DNA of 64,000 bases, taken from contig ONLL01000012.1 in the NCBI GenBank assembly GCA_900318685.1, forward strand, positions 23,433 through 87,432, in the 5' to 3' direction. Both the position numbers and the translations under genes were made by a program. The DNA comes from an uncultured Prevotellaceae bacterium. GTDB lineage: Bacteria; Bacteroidota; Bacteroidia; Bacteroidales; Bacteroidaceae. This document shows, piece after piece, positions 25,720 to 34,805 of the stretch. Numbering within the stretch: the stretch's first letter is position 1; every line of letters starts with the position of its first letter. The notes under the pieces were generated by a model that had not been told where the DNA came from, searched no databases, and was given only the letters and a program-made list of their open reading frames with translations.

Positions 25720-26970
25720 CTAAGCAGCCACCAGGGGCACCAGCTTGTAATAAGTGATGCCACAATGGGTCACATGATCGAATCCCAGCTCCTTCATCTC
25801 CAGTCCCAGCTTCACCTTCATGCTGTGAGTGCTCTTCACCGAAGGATACTCACCTCGGATCAGGTCCAGCATCTGCGAGCTGTTCATCGACTTTCCTGAC
25901 TCACCCTCTATAGGTTTGCGGAAGCAAGCCGCGATCATCTCGGCGATGTCACACTGTGCCATGTAATCCAGGTTGAGCTCCTGGATGCGGGCCACCTCTG
26001 TCTGGTTAAACCAGTAGGGAGCATCCTTCACCCTCAGCTCGTAGAGCACCTGTGCATAGAGCTGCCCGTAGTCGATGTCGCCTGTGTTGTCGATGAGCAG
26101 ACCCTTTGGAATCTTCAGACAGATATAGCGACGACTGCCCGTAGCATCCGTCAGCGGATGAGGATTGTTGGTCGTAGCTACGAACGAGGCAAAACGCAGG
26201 CGGTCGTCCTGTGCACGTCCGAAGATAGGACGTCCGTTCACCTTGCTCTTCGATAGTGTCTGCTTCAGCGCAGCATGCTGGCTGGGACGGATGGCCTCCA
26301 GCTCGTCGAGGTTCACCAGCAGATTGTTGGTCAGGGCCATCTCTTTGTCGAACTTGTTCGACAGGTTCAGGTGGTCCAGATAGTAGCAGCGCAGCTCTGG
26401 AGGCAGCAGTCGGCGCACGAAGGTGGTCTTGCCACATCCTTGGTCGCCAATCAGCGTAGGCACACACTCATTGCTGTGCAGCAGGTCCATCTGCAGCCAG
26501 TGGGCCACTACAGAGCGCAGCCATATAGCCAGAAAGTTGTGCTGCTCCGTGCTGATGCCAGGCAGACGGCTGAAGAGACGGTTCATGTGATCCTGGCCGT
26601 CCCACTGGGGCAGGCCGTCGAGGAACGCACCGATAGGATTAAAGGCAGCCACTTCTTCCGACTGCACATACTCGATGATGGTTGCCTTCGGGTTGCCCTT
26701 CTCACAGATCTGTTCGCGCTTGGCGCGAAGGATGGTGCTGTTGAGAGCTTCCTGCGTCAGCGGACGGAAAGTAGGCTCTGCAGACGATTCTGAGAGCTTG
26801 GCAGAGGACTCGGGATCCTGTTCTGCCAGAGGCAGCACGGCGAACTCCACCTTACCGCTGAGGATGTTGCGGCGGAAGAGGTAGTTGTCGTGCAGGAATT
26901 GCTCGATAGCGAGCAGCGTTTGTTGCGAGGCTTTTTGAGCCTCATCACTCAAAGTGACGAAATTCTTCAT
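25720..26970 (-). CDS. VapE/VirE-like P-loop ATPase (DUF3874 type)
   Basis: 416 residues. N-terminal helical region with a short acidic/serine linker (about 50-70), then 'NPIGAFLDGLPQWDGQDHM', and an ATPase core with Walker A GDQGCGKTT (175-183), Walker B-like 'LLVNLDELEAI', sensor 'VATTNNPHPLTD' followed by the 'GSRRY' arginine finger. This is the phage/plasmid primase-helicase type known as virulence-associated protein E; a C-terminal winged-helix-like segment follows. It is alone, without the usual phage neighbours, and lies precisely between 108-bp inverted repeats. Activity is inferred from family only. Confidence 0.85.
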   Translation of the reverse strand: MKNFVTLSDEAQKASQQTLLAIEQFLHDNYLFRRNILSGKVEFAVLPLAEQDPESSAKLSESSAEPTFRPLTQEALNSTILRAKREQICEKGNPKATIIEYVQSEEVAAFNPIGAFLDGLPQWDGQDHMNRLFSRLPGISTEQHNFLAIWLRSVVAHWLQMDLLHSNECVPTLIGDQGCGKTTFVRRLLPPELRCYYLDHLNLSNKFDKEMALTNNLLVNLDELEAIRPSQHAALKQTLSKSKVNGRPIFGRAQDDRLRFASFVATTNNPHPLTDATGSRRYICLKIPKGLLIDNTGDIDYGQLYAQVLYELRVKDAPYWFNQTEVARIQELNLDYMAQCDIAEMIAACFRKPIEGESGKSMNSSQMLDLIRGEYPSVKSTHSMKVKLGLEMKELGFDHVTHCGITYYKLVPLVAA

Positions 26971-27043
26971 AGATTTTTAGTCCTTTTCTTTATTTAGTTA
27001 AGTGTCATGAGGTCTTGTGTCTCTCAAGGCGTTTTTCACAGTG

Positions 27044-27074
27044 CAAAGGTACAAAATTTCCTTTGCGATTACAA
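27044..27074 (-). promoter_or_regulatory. Promoter of the VapE-like gene
   Basis: Leftward TTG at 27074-27072, 20 bp, TACCTTTG at 27051-27044. It lies inside the inverted-repeat pair, so the gene carries its own promoter within the unit, with a leader of about 70 bases. Confidence 0.75.
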
Positions 27075-27143
27075 TACTTTTGCCCCTTAAAAAATGTTAA
27101 TGATGCGGACGGCTGAGATTTGCCCCCGTCACTCTGGCTTCAA

Positions 27144-27251
27144 AGGTAGGGTGTTGGTGGGGTGTTGGTAGGATGTCGAGCCAACACCCCACCTGTCAAA
27201 TCTCCTTTCTGCAAAGACGTTTCAGCAGATTAGGTGGGGTGTTAGGGTGTC
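27144..27251 (-). repeat. Right 108-bp inverted repeat of the VapE-like gene unit
   Basis: Inverted partner of 25603-25710 (9 mismatches, no gaps). No obvious target-site duplication outside either repeat. Confidence 0.93.
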
Positions 27252-27282
27252 TTGCTTATCTGTTCTTGCACGATAAAGCGCA

Positions 27283-27308
27283 ATTATCCTTTTTGGATAA
27301 TCTTTTTT
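27283..27308 (+). terminator. Terminator-like hairpin
   Basis: ATTATCC and GGATAAT pair around TTTTT, followed by a run of six T on the + strand. No intact + strand gene ends here. Confidence 0.4.
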
Positions 27309-27340
27309 GGATAATTCCTTGCATGTTCCGTTAATTGACG

Positions 27341-27445
27341 ATAAGACAGCGTGATTTACTGGTGGACAAACAGCTGCTCACTCATCAACAAGGCGTCTAC
27401 GAGGTATATGATAAGTTTATGGGCGAATGGCTTAGAAATAATTAG
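27341..27445 (+). pseudogene. 3' remnant of a Bacteroidota AAA-type ATPase gene
   Basis: An open stretch of 34 codons ending in TAG reads 'RDLLVDKQLLTHQQGVYEVY' then 'DKFMGEWLRNN'. This is the winged-helix C-terminus seen in many Bacteroidales ATP-binding proteins of the archaeal-type ATPase group (ending in '.V.YDxFFxxWLR'). An in-frame TAA lies just upstream and nothing of the ATPase core remains. It begins 90 bases beyond the right inverted repeat. Confidence 0.55.
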
Positions 27446-27592
27446 TTAGCAAATCGTAAGTATATCAGTTAGCAGTCGAGAGTATAGTAGTTAGGTGACA
27501 TAAGTATAGTAATTATGGTACCTAACAGGCATTCAACCTATGGCAGGGTTAAAGTAAAAACCATTCACCTTTTTCTAGGGTAGAACAATGAA

Positions 27593-27752
27593 ATGGTTAC
27601 GGTTACACTTGTAACCATGTAACCGCAGAAGGCTGTGGGTATAGTCGCTTGCGTTATAAAGCGATGTGTATTAGTATGTTAACGCTATTTTTATTGTGGT
27701 TTCATAACCCTAGTGGTTACATGGTTACAACTGTAACCATGTAACCACTAGG
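27593..27752 (+). repeat. Pair of GGTTAC palindromes
   Basis: An imperfect palindrome near 27594-27625 (GGTTACGGTTACA/TGTAACCATGTAACC) and a perfect one at 27709-27752 with 21-bp arms containing GTGGTTACATGGTTAC and a 2-base loop share the same core. The second lies 21 bases beyond the stop of the fimbrial gene at 27773 and could terminate it. The gap 26971-27772 otherwise holds the VapE promoter, the right inverted repeat and the ATPase remnant. Confidence 0.8.
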
Positions 27753-27772
27753 CTGATCTAATACTACTTGTA

Positions 27773-30451
27773 TTAGTCTCCTAATGAAGTAGGCTTTGTT
27801 TCGCTGAAGTTCAGGACAAGATTTATATAACCACCATTCTCGCCACCGTTTTGCACCCAATTTTGACAAATTGCACCAACAGTGAGCACTGCATATTTCT
27901 TTGGCCCTTCGTGTGTACGGTTATTGTACTCTTCGATGGTAGCGTCGTAGTTAGGCTGTGTAGAACCGTAATTGTAATAGGTGGTGAATACAAACTGGGT
28001 TGATTCAGTGAACTGCTGCACACGTCCGCCGTATGTGGCGTCTATCTCAAAATCTTCTGTGGTACCAGCATTGTTACCATTTCCTCCATTAATTCGCCCT
28101 GAACCGCTATCTATACCGTCCAAGTGAAAGTCGGGCCATTCATAGTTGTTGGCATGCGCCCAGTAATAGGTGTCGCCACTACGCTCGATAGCCCAGTTGT
28201 TCAGCACGTTTGTGTCAGTGATGCGGAAACTGCCTTTGGGAATCAACAGCACATGACGTTTCTTGGGGTTGGGAATGGTGATGGTCTGTGTATTACCGTT
28301 ATACGTGGCCGTGATGGTGAAACTTACGTCATCACTGAAACTCAGGGTCTTCATCGTCACCTCATGAGTGCCAGCGCTTCGGTCGGCGTTGGTAATGGTG
28401 TGCGTTGCAGTCTGGGTACCATCATTGAGTGTGATGCTTAAATTACCATTATTGACTCGATTGTCCAATGTATATTTCAGCGTCAAGCTATGCCCAGCGC
28501 CATAATACTCCGTGCCGACAATATTGACATTGGTGATGACACCTGCTGTGCCTGTCACCAGCGTTGCCTCTCCTTGGTTGAAGTAGGTGTTGTTGACGTG
28601 CACTGTCGTTCCGCTTTGCAATGCATTTGTCATGAAATAGCAGTCTATGCGGCGCATCGGCTGGGTAATGGTTTGTCCTCCGATGTTGACTGTTGTTTCC
28701 TCAATGGGCAATTGTTCATAGTCCACCTTGCGAATCTCCTTCAGGAAAGAATACGTGCCATCATGGTTCACGACCACAGGCATATCGGTGTTAGCCTGAG
28801 GATAGAGGGTGTTGTTCTGTGAATCGATATAGAAACTGAGCGGGAACATGGAAGCCGAAGGCTCCAATCCTGTTGGGATATAGACACTTACTTTCACAGG
28901 GCAATTATAGGTCTGTGGTACCGGGTTTGGTGTGAGTGTCACTTTCATGGTGTAAGGTCTGCGAAGCGTCAGCTTTATCTTCCGCATCAATTTAGTATCG
29001 TTGTCAATCAATATCAACTCCTCTATCAAAGGTATAGCTTGATTGGCTGGATTATTCGGAGTCAATGTCAGTATCTGCCAGTCGCCGTCAGTCCCTGTTT
29101 TCTGAGGTGCCGATGCCAACACATGGCCTGTACCTGTACAACCTGACGAAATAATGGAGATACGGTTGTTGACAGTGCTCATATTTTCCAGATCCACAAA
29201 TCTGTATTTCAGCTGATAGGCGTTGTTATGCACCATGACGAGATCCATATTGTCGACATACAACTGGTATTCACCATTTGACACATTGGTAAGGCTGCTG
29301 ACGAGGGTAGAACCAGAGATGTTATTACAAGCAGGGCGCTGCATAGCGTCTTCTTCTGTCTCATAGCCACTACCTATTAGCCTTTTAATTTGAACCTTAT
29401 ACTTGAAGTTGCGAAGGACATGATAATAGTGCGTAACATGATTGTCATCCTCGTAGGTTAAGTCCACCTTGTAGTAGGTGTCGTTGGCATCATCACCAAA
29501 CTTGCCCTTAATAATCATCGACATCGTGCTGAGTTCGTCACGGTCGTTGTTGAACTCGTAGGTGTAAATAGCATTTCCAAAGGATACATAATTCTGCTCC
29601 TCACTGTGCTCTACACCGTAGGGATCGTTGCCCTTATAGCCCTGGGCGAGGATATTGGCGTACGACTTGCACGTGGCACTCCGTTTTTCACCGTCATAAT
29701 AGTTGGCAAAGGTATTCTGAGTGATACGCGGTGCCACACTGCCTCGGTCGGGCATGTTGGTCAGCGCAAATCCCGTGACGGTAAAGTTTGTGACTGTTGA
29801 AGCCAATTCCAGTTCTACCATGGCATAGTTACGTACCAGAGGCACCTCTACCAACTCATCGGGAGCCTTGATGACCTTCGGCGTAGTGGTTGCGTCAAGC
29901 ATCTGACTGGTGTAGTTCCCGTCGCCGTCCAATTCTATCTTGATGGGTACACTGGGTATCCGCTGCCAATAGACATCTTTGTTGCCCGTGACCTCCAAAC
30001 TACCGATAATTTGTCCTTCCTGTCCAAAGGGCAGGGTGCTGAGGTCGTAGTTGGCGATGAGGTGGATAATCACATTCTGATCAGTGGTATTGAGTGTCAC
30101 ATCGAAATAGGTGAGGCGATGGGGATCATCGTCATCATCTGGCAGAAAATGACCTTGCGCGTTCGTCTTTACGGGCATTGCTTCGGCCACCTGCTTCAGA
30201 TAGTGATCTTGTGTGAATACGGCAACCCACAGTGACGTGATGGTTGGTGCCGCACCGTTATCCATAGCACGGGTGGCCATGCCTGTCTCAGGCATGGCGA
30301 TACTCATGCGGAGCGTCACCGGCTCGCCAGTCTGTGGCTGGCTGCCGCTTCGTTCTGTCGTCAGCTCTTCGCTGCAGCTTGCTGTCAGCATCATCAGGAG
30401 CATCATCAACACCCCTGACATATTATGCCATATCTTATGTAATATCTTCAT
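27773..30451 (-). CDS. Large fimbrial lipoprotein (DUF4906-like)
   Basis: 892 residues. Lipobox LTASCS with Cys26, then a strand segment leading to the processing-type motif MATRA (Arg61). The remainder is a string of beta domains with no recognised enzyme motif, such as 'VIIHLIANYDLSTLPFG' typical of fimbrillin N-terminal domains and repeated Ig-like pieces. Domain composition resembles DUF4906 proteins found at the end of Bacteroidales fimbrial operons, probably tip or accessory adhesins. Last gene of the seven-gene locus, 17 bases after 30469-33099. Confidence 0.7.
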   Translation of the reverse strand: MKILHKIWHNMSGVLMMLLMMLTASCSEELTTERSGSQPQTGEPVTLRMSIAMPETGMATRAMDNGAAPTITSLWVAVFTQDHYLKQVAEAMPVKTNAQGHFLPDDDDDPHRLTYFDVTLNTTDQNVIIHLIANYDLSTLPFGQEGQIIGSLEVTGNKDVYWQRIPSVPIKIELDGDGNYTSQMLDATTTPKVIKAPDELVEVPLVRNYAMVELELASTVTNFTVTGFALTNMPDRGSVAPRITQNTFANYYDGEKRSATCKSYANILAQGYKGNDPYGVEHSEEQNYVSFGNAIYTYEFNNDRDELSTMSMIIKGKFGDDANDTYYKVDLTYEDDNHVTHYYHVLRNFKYKVQIKRLIGSGYETEEDAMQRPACNNISGSTLVSSLTNVSNGEYQLYVDNMDLVMVHNNAYQLKYRFVDLENMSTVNNRISIISSGCTGTGHVLASAPQKTGTDGDWQILTLTPNNPANQAIPLIEELILIDNDTKLMRKIKLTLRRPYTMKVTLTPNPVPQTYNCPVKVSVYIPTGLEPSASMFPLSFYIDSQNNTLYPQANTDMPVVVNHDGTYSFLKEIRKVDYEQLPIEETTVNIGGQTITQPMRRIDCYFMTNALQSGTTVHVNNTYFNQGEATLVTGTAGVITNVNIVGTEYYGAGHSLTLKYTLDNRVNNGNLSITLNDGTQTATHTITNADRSAGTHEVTMKTLSFSDDVSFTITATYNGNTQTITIPNPKKRHVLLIPKGSFRITDTNVLNNWAIERSGDTYYWAHANNYEWPDFHLDGIDSGSGRINGGNGNNAGTTEDFEIDATYGGRVQQFTESTQFVFTTYYNYGSTQPNYDATIEEYNNRTHEGPKKYAVLTVGAICQNWVQNGGENGGYINLVLNFSETKPTSLGD

Positions 30452-30468
30452 AATCTTAAATTATCAAG

Positions 30469-33099
30469 TTAGTAGTCTTCATCGCCCCAGGTGTATTGTG
30501 TCCTGTCGCATTTGTCATCTTCGTCACGTCCCCAGAACCATGTGTCATAGACACAACGGACAGCTGTATTTGAAGTGCTATTATATACTCTTGCTGTTCC
30601 TTTACCTGCATTTACCATGATTTGGCCATTTGCACTCCAATAGGGTGCATCTCGATCGCTTCCAGTAACCGTCCCGTCATTATTGGTAGTTACATAGCCA
30701 AAAAGATGAGGTATGATTCCCCATGCAGAAAGTTGCACAATGTACATGACCTCTGCTTGCGTAGGAAGTCTCCAACGTCCAGCTGGATAACCGTCCTCCT
30801 GATAAGAAGCACAACGTTTGCGTGCTGCTTCTTTACTAATGTCACTTGTTACACCATAGGAAGATGCAATCATAAACTCAGGAGCAATCATATTCTCTGT
30901 ACGTTCTGTTTCATCTGTGGGATGATAGTACATCAGAGTGTTGGAATAAGAAGGTACTGTCGTATAATATGCGTATATGTAATAATATGCATAATAGTAT
31001 CGATAGCTGCCATTATTTCTTACTCTCCACCAATAAATGGGATCATTATCACCATCTAAAGTGACATAGGCATTAGCTTCCGAAGTATGTTGACTCCAAT
31101 CAACACCACTTGGGATATTATTCGTATTAGTAATATAGTCGGATTGTCTATATCCTCCATGTTCCTGATACTCTTGATATGTTCCATAATGCCCTGCAAC
31201 TGTCTGAGTAGTTGTACCTTCTGTATATCTCCCCCAAGACTCGGCAACGTCTAAATCGGTGGTAGTTGTCGTATACGACCAGTTATAAGTATTACTTTGT
31301 TCGTACCCAATTGTCGCATTAGTCAGGTTATTATTAATGTAAGATGTTCTTGGGTCTCCAATGACATATTCATTAGAAGTCAAAGCTGTCGCTTTGATAA
31401 TGTATCGGTTCGGATTCTTATTACCAGCATTACTGCTTATACCATTTTGACCACCATAAGATCCTTGCCCATTATTAACCCACATATAGCCTCTTTGATC
31501 ATTGTAGTTATTCGTCTGGCCATTCAAATAGCGAATATAGTTATAATTCATCTCTGCTTCAGCATAGATCATCGGCTCCTGATAGACTACGATATGTTCT
31601 TTGTACCTTGTAGTGGCAAGTTCTTCGTCATAATGGTAAACATCGAACTCCATCTTATACTGAGTATAGTCACCGTCTTCGTTCATGCTGTTGTTCAACT
31701 CATGTTCCACGGTGATAATGCCTGTTGGATTCTCCTTTGTCGGATTGGTTATGACCACACGGAATTTGCCAGGATCCAAGTCTTCCCATTGAGCAGTAGT
31801 AGCATGCAGGTCACGATGCTGCAGGGTCTTGTTAGCATAATAGATATTATGGCTGCTGGAGAAATAGACCGATGTAGCGATGATGTTCTCCATGTTTAGT
31901 TCGGTTTCGTCCACAACGAGGTATCTCACCTGCGTGAGGTCGGCGAGAATAGTTTCGTTCGTTCCCCACGGCAGAATGACATAGCTGCATGTCATCTTAA
32001 CGGGTTCTTCCTCCACCAAGCTGCCTATAACACCAACTTTAAGTGAAATCTTGTAGTAAGTGTTGCGAATCAATGCTTCGTCCTCGTCATTGATAGGTAT
32101 TTCGTAATAAGTGGGCTGGAAAGAACTACCTGCCTGATTGGTGTTTTTCCAGTATACGGTCAGCAGCAACGATGTACGGTAAGATTGTGCGGTTGTCCAG
32201 TTGTGGGCATAGCTATAGAAAGGTACATCAGTGGAATAATGCCCTGTTGTGGAAACTGCCGTGTTTTCCGTCGCCGGGATCATTCTGATGTCCTTCAAGG
32301 TATAGTCGCCTGTAACATTTGTGGTCGTTGGGGCATCGACATAGCCCTTGGTCTGTCCATGACGGATGCTAACAACAATATGTTCCGTTTCTGAATTCCA
32401 TATATTACCATTGGCATCAGTGAACGTGGGGCTCACGCCAGTTAGTTCCAACGTAATCTTAGAGGCAGCACGGTAGACATTGACATTACCCTGAATAGTG
32501 CGCTTGTCACTTGACAGTGTGACGCGATTTCCTTCGTTATCGTCAGAAAGCCCGCTCATGACAAATTCGGTCGGGATAGCACTTATCTGTACATTATTGG
32601 GATTAGTCTGCCCGAATACAGGGTTCGATAGTTCTATCTGCTTTAACGAGGCAAGGTCGGTATTATCACCGATGGTGACGTTTGTGGGCAGGTTGACAAT
32701 GGCATAGACCTCACAAGACTGAGTTTCCGTTGCCGTGTCGTAGTTAGGGAAGATGTTCCTGAGAACATTGATTCCGACTTTTGATGTCAACGTAGCAATA
32801 TGAGTCTGATTATCCACAGACATACCGTTGCCAACAGTGTATTTCACATGATGCACGGCATTGGAGGCGGTTCCCCCTATTGGGTAGAAAAACAGGTCAA
32901 CACTTCTGATCACGTTTTCGTTGAACCGGCCTAGGCCGTCGGAGGTGGCGCGTGTGGGCATACCTAAGTCAGGCAAGGTCAGCGTCAATGTGGTAGCGGA
33001 GCCTAGGTCATCGTCCCAGAGGTCGTCGCTGACCATACAGGAGGAGAATGCCGCTATCGTGGCAATAGTGAAACCTAAATATGACAAATATTTCTTCAT
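30469..33099 (-). CDS. Fimbrial tip-type lipoprotein with C-terminal lectin-like (DUF1566/FISUMP) domain
   Basis: 876 residues. Lipobox FSSCM (Cys21) and the motif MPTRA (Arg50). The N-terminal half is fimbrillin-like ('VYAIVNLPTNV', 'YRAASKITLELTGV'). A Tyr/Asn-rich middle leads to a C-terminal domain with 'RWRLPTQAEVMYI', 'APYWSANGQ' and 'TAVRCVYD', a C-type-lectin-like fold seen in DUF1566 and Fibrobacter paralogous-domain proteins. A ligand-binding C-terminus on a fimbrillin body suggests a tip adhesin; this is inference. Confidence 0.72.
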   Translation of the reverse strand: MKKYLSYLGFTIATIAAFSSCMVSDDLWDDDLGSATTLTLTLPDLGMPTRATSDGLGRFNENVIRSVDLFFYPIGGTASNAVHHVKYTVGNGMSVDNQTHIATLTSKVGINVLRNIFPNYDTATETQSCEVYAIVNLPTNVTIGDNTDLASLKQIELSNPVFGQTNPNNVQISAIPTEFVMSGLSDDNEGNRVTLSSDKRTIQGNVNVYRAASKITLELTGVSPTFTDANGNIWNSETEHIVVSIRHGQTKGYVDAPTTTNVTGDYTLKDIRMIPATENTAVSTTGHYSTDVPFYSYAHNWTTAQSYRTSLLLTVYWKNTNQAGSSFQPTYYEIPINDEDEALIRNTYYKISLKVGVIGSLVEEEPVKMTCSYVILPWGTNETILADLTQVRYLVVDETELNMENIIATSVYFSSSHNIYYANKTLQHRDLHATTAQWEDLDPGKFRVVITNPTKENPTGIITVEHELNNSMNEDGDYTQYKMEFDVYHYDEELATTRYKEHIVVYQEPMIYAEAEMNYNYIRYLNGQTNNYNDQRGYMWVNNGQGSYGGQNGISSNAGNKNPNRYIIKATALTSNEYVIGDPRTSYINNNLTNATIGYEQSNTYNWSYTTTTTDLDVAESWGRYTEGTTTQTVAGHYGTYQEYQEHGGYRQSDYITNTNNIPSGVDWSQHTSEANAYVTLDGDNDPIYWWRVRNNGSYRYYYAYYYIYAYYTTVPSYSNTLMYYHPTDETERTENMIAPEFMIASSYGVTSDISKEAARKRCASYQEDGYPAGRWRLPTQAEVMYIVQLSAWGIIPHLFGYVTTNNDGTVTGSDRDAPYWSANGQIMVNAGKGTARVYNSTSNTAVRCVYDTWFWGRDEDDKCDRTQYTWGDEDY

Positions 33100-33143
33100 G
33101 ATGCTTATGATGCTAATGAATATCTTGATTCGAAAATATAGTC

Positions 33144-34805
33144 TTAGTTGGCCACCTGAACGATCTTATAGATACTTAATGTCGACAAGGGAATGTTCTT
33201 TCCTTCTCCCTGACGTACGGTTAGGGTGAGAATAGCCGATGAGCTTTCAGAGGGTGTGTCTGTTGCAGCTTTTATTTTCAGGGTAGTCGGTCCTGTACCG
33301 ATTGTGCCCGTGAAAGTGTCGGACAGCGAATTGTCGGCATGCACAAACTTAAAAGCTTGCGGATTGCCCGTCAGCGAGGTGAAATTTGCAATCCATGAGA
33401 AGCCTTGTGGGCTGGTTATCTCGAAGGAGTATTCAGCCGCAGTACCTGCTCGGAGGGTTATCGTACGGATACCGCCTTCCTCTTCTTCGACAGACGGATA
33501 GGACATCGTCTGGTCGTAAGTATTGTCCGTCCATTTGGGAACGCCCCTTATGATTGGCGTCTGGCTATATTCGATAGTCGACTCCTTCAGTTCCCAGGGC
33601 ATGACGGTGACAGTGAGGTTCAGCTGGCCACGGTCGAAATAACCGTATACAACATAGTAGTGGTTACGGGTGAAGTCATTTTCATTAGCCATCTCGAAAG
33701 TGGCTTCACGATCGGTGGTTTCATCAGGTAGACGGTAAGAAACCGTGCCCGTAATTTTCTTGTCACTCTCACGGAAATAGGTAAGGCCGTAGGTCTGGGC
33801 AGCTGTAAGTGTCTCACCGGAGAGTTTGTTCGTCAAGGCAGCATCGAGGCGATTGATATAGGCTTGGCCCGTCTCGGCACCGTTGGCTCCAAAAATATAT
33901 GACTTGGGATTGTTATCTTCAAAGATGGATGCTTGAGGAAGGGATGTCGTATAGTTGAAAGCATTCTCATATGTGATACCCGAGGGCAAATTCGGTGTGC
34001 GTTCAAGGGTGCTGCCTTCTAAGGGTGTATGAGCAGGGAAGGCATACTCGGCAGACAGGATGGTTTCTGCGTCAAAAGTGATACCCGTGACAGATATACC
34101 AATATATCCTGTGAGACGGGCAAAAACGAAGCGAATCTTAGAAACAGCACGTTTTAGGGCCAAGGAAACGCCAGTAGAATTAATACTGATAGAAGAGCCC
34201 GAAACAGAGTAGATGTTCTGGTCGAGGACATATTCCGAAAGGGGCAGACCGCCGTCGGGCACAGCATGTGTGGGCGTGGTGACGCCAAAGTCATCAGTTG
34301 TAACTGTCTCTCCATCCAAGATTTTGCCAAACTGTATGGCAAGGAGGTCGGAGCGTTTGATGGCTTTCTTGTCGGTAATGGCGCTGAGTAGCTGGTCGCC
34401 TACCTTGGCAGTCGGGATGGCCCCCACGTTGGCAATGACGAAGACATCAATGTTCTTCGTATTGAGAATGGTGGTCACAGGAAGCTGCACCTGCACAGTG
34501 TATTTGCCACTAGCATCGGGTGTGGCTGTTGACAGGTCAACGGGCTTGAATGCAACTGCCAATCCATCGTTACCGCTAGCATTCTCGTAGATCCAGATAT
34601 AGGTCATGTGCAACTTGTTCTCGTCAGTGGTGCCAGGAATCGTGCCGACATCAGCTCGGGTCGTGACCTTGGATTCGGGAACATAGATGTTGATGTCGAC
34701 GCTGGTTGTAGGTTCGGCCTCGGCATCTTCCTCCTTACACGAGGTAAGCATGATACCCGAAAGCATCATAACTGGGAGGAATATGTATCTTACAAAGTTT
34801 CTCAT
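33144..34805 (-). CDS. Fimbrillin-family lipoprotein with C-terminal Ig-like domain
   Basis: 553 residues. Lipobox MLTSCK (Cys23), motif VTTRA (Arg50), then a FimA/Mfa-type N-terminal domain ('NIDVFVIANVG', 'SLALKRAVSKIRFVFARL') and further beta domains; the last about 100 residues form an Ig-like module ('TITLRAGTAAEYSFEIT') absent from the other pilins. Its ATG overlaps the upstream stop by one base (TGATG), so translation is coupled. Confidence 0.75.
   Translation of the reverse strand: MRNFVRYIFLPVMMLSGIMLTSCKEEDAEAEPTTSVDINIYVPESKVTTRADVGTIPGTTDENKLHMTYIWIYENASGNDGLAVAFKPVDLSTATPDASGKYTVQVQLPVTTILNTKNIDVFVIANVGAIPTAKVGDQLLSAITDKKAIKRSDLLAIQFGKILDGETVTTDDFGVTTPTHAVPDGGLPLSEYVLDQNIYSVSGSSISINSTGVSLALKRAVSKIRFVFARLTGYIGISVTGITFDAETILSAEYAFPAHTPLEGSTLERTPNLPSGITYENAFNYTTSLPQASIFEDNNPKSYIFGANGAETGQAYINRLDAALTNKLSGETLTAAQTYGLTYFRESDKKITGTVSYRLPDETTDREATFEMANENDFTRNHYYVVYGYFDRGQLNLTVTVMPWELKESTIEYSQTPIIRGVPKWTDNTYDQTMSYPSVEEEEGGIRTITLRAGTAAEYSFEITSPQGFSWIANFTSLTGNPQAFKFVHADNSLSDTFTGTIGTGPTTLKIKAATDTPSESSSAILTLTVRQGEGKNIPLSTLSIYKIVQVAN

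Noticed and set aside
25603-27251. Insertion sequence with transposase
   Set aside because: The only protein is a VapE-like ATPase; no DDE or tyrosine/serine recombinase motif and no target duplication was seen.
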